Assembly (NCBI GenBank): GCA_964035545.1
Contig: OZ037772.1
Coordinates: forward strand, 4,201,538-4,265,537
Origin: Bugula neritina
Lineage: Eukaryota > Bryozoa > Gymnolaemata > Cheilostomatida > Bugulidae
Direction: 5' to 3'
Length of the DNA stretch: 64,000 nt
In this document: positions 61,191-64,000 of the stretch, piece by piece
Numbering within the stretch: position 1 is the first letter of the stretch
Layout of the letters: the number at the start of each line of letters is the position of its first letter
The notes under the pieces: generated by a model
Told to the model about the DNA's origin: nothing
Seen by the model: the letters and a program-made list of their open reading frames with translations, nothing else
Databases searched by the model: none
Translations under genes and position numbers: made by a program

Positions 61191-62414
61191 AGTGAGAAAG
61201 TGAGAATAGTTAGAGAGATCTACTGGAGTTACTTCAACTGGCAGCAAGAGTCAGCCATTATTACGTTGCTAAGCAACAAAGCTATCAGTGACATTGATGT
61301 CTACTAACCCAACATAGTTTCTAATCTAGTTGTGGCTACAATGATCTCTTCGTCAGAGTCTTCTACTTTATATGCAAAGGAAAGGAGAACTCCTAACTCC
61401 ATCTTCTCCTTGTAGCCCGGCACAGAGAGCATAGTCCTTCCTGTCAACTCTACTTTGTCTACCTGCAATCAGTGATACAACTCTCTCAGACTATACAGGT
61501 CAAAGGTTAAACTGTAGTGTGTGCCTTTGATTCACTGCGTTCCCATTCTCTTCCAATAGTTCATCCGGGTACAAACAGTGTCACCTTCCCATTCATCCGG
61601 TGCCTGACAATACAACAGAACTGACACCTGCAGACACCTGATAATGCAAGCATATCAGACACCTGTAGATATTCTGGAAAGGTGCTGAGAGAAATATCTG
61701 TGGTTGAAACAACATCAATATAATAGATGAATGACTTATGCCAACCGGTACTTAACACAAATATTCTCAGCATTCAAAAGAGAATTAACAGGGGGATGTT
61801 CATAGCCTGTCTGTGGAATATGTCAAAGTGAGTTGGCAAGATGCCGAAATGTCATGTAGTCACCACCAGAGGAATGGTGTCTACTGTTACATGCTATAAG
61901 CTACGTACACCACCAGTTTAGTGACTAGGTAAGTACGGAGTTGTCTCATCTATATGAATGAACATCTCACCACCGAACTATCGCATCCTCAACTGCCCCC
62001 GTGAGGGCGTGTCCTAGGTGAAGAGTCCCGGTCACATTAGGGGGAGGGATCATGGTGATAAACTTCTCTTCAGGTGTGAGTTTCAGCACATCTCTACCTG
62101 TTACAAAGCAACCAATCACATCTCTCTCGGTTACAAAGCAACCAATCACATCTCTCTCGGTTACAAAGTAAAAAGCAACCAATCACAGTACCTGTTACAA
62201 CAGAGTAACAAATCACACCTCTACGTGTTAGAAGTAACCAAGCACACATTATAGACTTTACTAGGATGAGAAGTGTACCTTTGAGATTATACTCAGGTTT
62301 GAAGAATCCTTCCTTCTCCCACCAAGAGTACCAGGCAGTTTCCACATAGGACGGGGAGTAAGAATCAGGCATGGGACACGTCGTGTCTAGAATAACAGAA
62401 AACTATAAAGTATA

Positions 62415-62452
62415 GGGGACTAGCTGTGGTCTAGGGGTTAGAGCGTTTGTCT
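62415..62452 (+). repeat. tRNA-like (SINE head) fragment, copy B
   Basis: Same A-box word TGGTCTAGGGG as at 8,473-8,483. About 11 bp just downstream are missing relative to copy A. Confidence 0.55.
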
Positions 62453-62886
62453 AGTGGACATGAAGCCATTGTTTGACAAAGGCCACTGTGACGTTAGGAA
62501 GAGCATCCAGTCATAATTGCTCCTGTGCCACATCTAAATAAGTCCTTAGCCTGTTTTAACAAAAATGCTTTCCACCAGGAGTCTCTCACAAGGATGGTGA
62601 CTATACACTGATATTTAGATATACTAAGTTGAGACTTGTCTTCTACTGGTCCATACAGTTCAAATATGATAAACACATGTATAAATACAATAATCTATTC
62701 ATGGCCCATAGTCTAACCACCAAAAAGGACGAATAAATAAGACGTGGCCTGACACTACTACTACAACTTATATAACTTATACACAGCAGACTGTTAGGAG
62801 TATTTGAATCTGAGGCTATCCAATGTATGAGTAGGGCAGCCCTAAGTGTAGGATATTGGAATACCATGTCTTATTACTTCAGTCTA

Positions 62887-63270
62887 AAGCAGTTCTTATA
62901 CCTTCACGATTTTCAGTCAGAAATTCAATTTTGATGAGTTGCATTTCATTGTAAAAGCCAATCATCAAAATTTTTGCTTTGTGCATGCTTAATCAAATAA
63001 TTTTAGAGTAACAATCAAAGGGAATGATAACTCTTTTAGATATGGGGTATTCATGTTTATAATTACATCGGCTGTCTTTTTCAATTATCACTTTTATGCT
63101 GTCAACTTAATTTATTACGTTTTCAAAGGGCATCAAATAGTGATTAAGCGAGTTATATTTGAGTATTGCAGAGTGAGCTTCCTTATTAATATGATTTCAA
63201 CAATTTTAAGTAAGACTATAGCGGGGCGGGAAACACTAAACTCCTTTCAGTAAAGATAGAAACGCAACTT
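62887..63270. mobile_element. TA-type MITE (copy B)
   Basis: Orthologous to 8,944-9,327. Ends AACGCAACTT at the right; the left terminus is degenerate. Confidence 0.82.
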
Positions 63271-64000
63271 CAGTTTAAACTGCTTACACACATAACTGTG
63301 TGTTCACTACCGAGCAGTGTACACTGATAAATCAGTGCTATAACTGAAACTTGTAAGTAAAGGAATGAAGAGCTCAATTGAGTATAAAATGTAGAGAATA
63401 ATTGAACTGAACCTTTCTTATGGCCAACTGGTGTGTCCACGTTATACGTTACTACAGCCTTCTCCTTTTTCTCTTTCACTTTTTTCTAGAAAAAAAAATC
63501 AAATTTGAAGAAAATAAAATGGAAATTGTTAACTACAGATAGACAACTTCCAGGTAAAAGTACAGCCATACAGTCAGTCGCAATACGAATATGTAATTCA
63601 AGTAACACTTTCATGTAGAAGTACAACCATAAATATGAATAGAAAGTAACACAAATATATACATTTAGGAGCAGTAGTGTAGAAATCGAGATAGCCTAGG
63701 TTCTTAAATCTTATTATCAAATTTTGGTTTGAGGTTCGGGTTGAAATTCTCACAAGAACATAACTTCTTATGCTACATTTCTAATCTAGAACACAGGCTT
63801 TCTCAATTTCTCCATTACTGCACCTACCTCAGTATATATAGAACCTGTAACTAACTAAACAGACACCTCAGTAGTCGTGGCAGACTCTGCCTTCTGTTTA
63901 GCCTGCTTAGCTTGAAACTTGGTTAACTTAGCAGCTTTAGCAGCTTCTTTCTTCAATTCTTTCTCAGATTTCACCTTGACCTCGCCAGTTGGCGCATCAC

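Larger units (their letters stand above)
51749..64000. repeat. Segmental duplication copy B
   Basis: Direct, colinear copy of 1-10,052. Differences from A: a 767-bp MITE insertion (56,059-56,825), a deletion of about 970 bp in the VARS gene at 61,562, a deletion of about 65 bp at 58,934, and strong changes in array length. It runs off the right window edge inside VARS exon 1. Confidence 0.93.
53020..64000 (-). pseudogene. VARS: Valyl-tRNA synthetase gene copy B, broken (5' end cut by window)
   Basis: Exons in transcript order: 63867-64000 (partial exon 1), 63413-63485, 62279-62386, 61971-62097 (HLGHAL), 61563-61603 (remnant of exon 5), 61309-61462, 60594-60728, 58866-58934 (exon 10 without its acceptor end), 58325-58406, 57786-57947, 55913-56013, 53020-53215. 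Exons 6 and 7 and most of exon 5, including the CDHAG segment, are deleted. Exon 12 has two Trp-to-TGA stops (RDW and LWW sites), exon 13 has TAA where A has Ser, and exon 14 has the TAG also present in A plus a 1-bp deletion. Where A has stops in exons 1 and 11, this copy has sense codons (Lys, Trp). Exons 8 and 9 are intact, and exon-intron borders are otherwise the same as in A. It cannot encode a working synthetase. Confidence 0.9.

Overview
Eukaryotic (metazoan) nuclear DNA: AT-rich, genes split by GT-AG introns, full of minisatellites, MITEs and retrotransposons. A RING/B-box (TRIM-type) gene, a fibrillar collagen locus, Ty3/gypsy and non-LTR elements and a tRNA-headed repeat point to an early-branching marine invertebrate. 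A sponge is my best guess, but the sequence alone does not prove the phylum.

Layout. (1) 1-10,170 and 51,429-64,000 are two direct copies (A and B) of one segmental duplication. Each carries a valyl-tRNA synthetase (VARS) gene on the minus strand, in about 14 recognisable exons, and both copies are broken by different lesions plus one shared stop codon. Their introns hold the same MITEs and minisatellites, but the array lengths differ greatly. (2) 10,172-18,440 holds two non-LTR retrotransposon 3' fragments flanking a complete 6.0-kb LTR element (11,060-17,036). This element has apparently identical 469-bp LTRs and a 4-bp target duplication. It has one 435-codon Gag-like ORF with a hydrophobic membrane-like segment, and no pol. 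(3) 19,733-27,065 (+) is a short, damaged fibrillar-collagen locus: a Cys-rich N-terminal part, about 150 Gly-X-Y residues and a COLFI C-propeptide, split by a 1.9-kb 17-bp minisatellite. (4) 27,800-29,937 is a 17-bp minisatellite with a 274-bp higher-order period; the long ORFs it produces are artefacts. (5) 29,988-37,565 is a Ty3/gypsy element on the minus strand (LTRs about 98% identical, tRNA-Leu primer site). Its single gag-pol frame is cut by three stops, and a separate downstream ORF encodes a C2H2 zinc-finger protein. (6) 40,513-47,942 (+) is the only apparently intact host gene: a seven-exon TRIM-type gene of 620 codons whose exon phases all agree. A diverged copy of its last exon lies inverted at 51,429-51,562, at the edge of duplication copy B.

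Only the TRIM-like gene, the gag-like ORF of the 6-kb LTR element and the gypsy ORF3 N-terminal half look like open, plausible protein genes. Most other long ORFs are by-products of tandem repeats whose unit is not a multiple of three and lacks stops. No bacterial features (operons, CRISPR, ribosome binding sites) are present.
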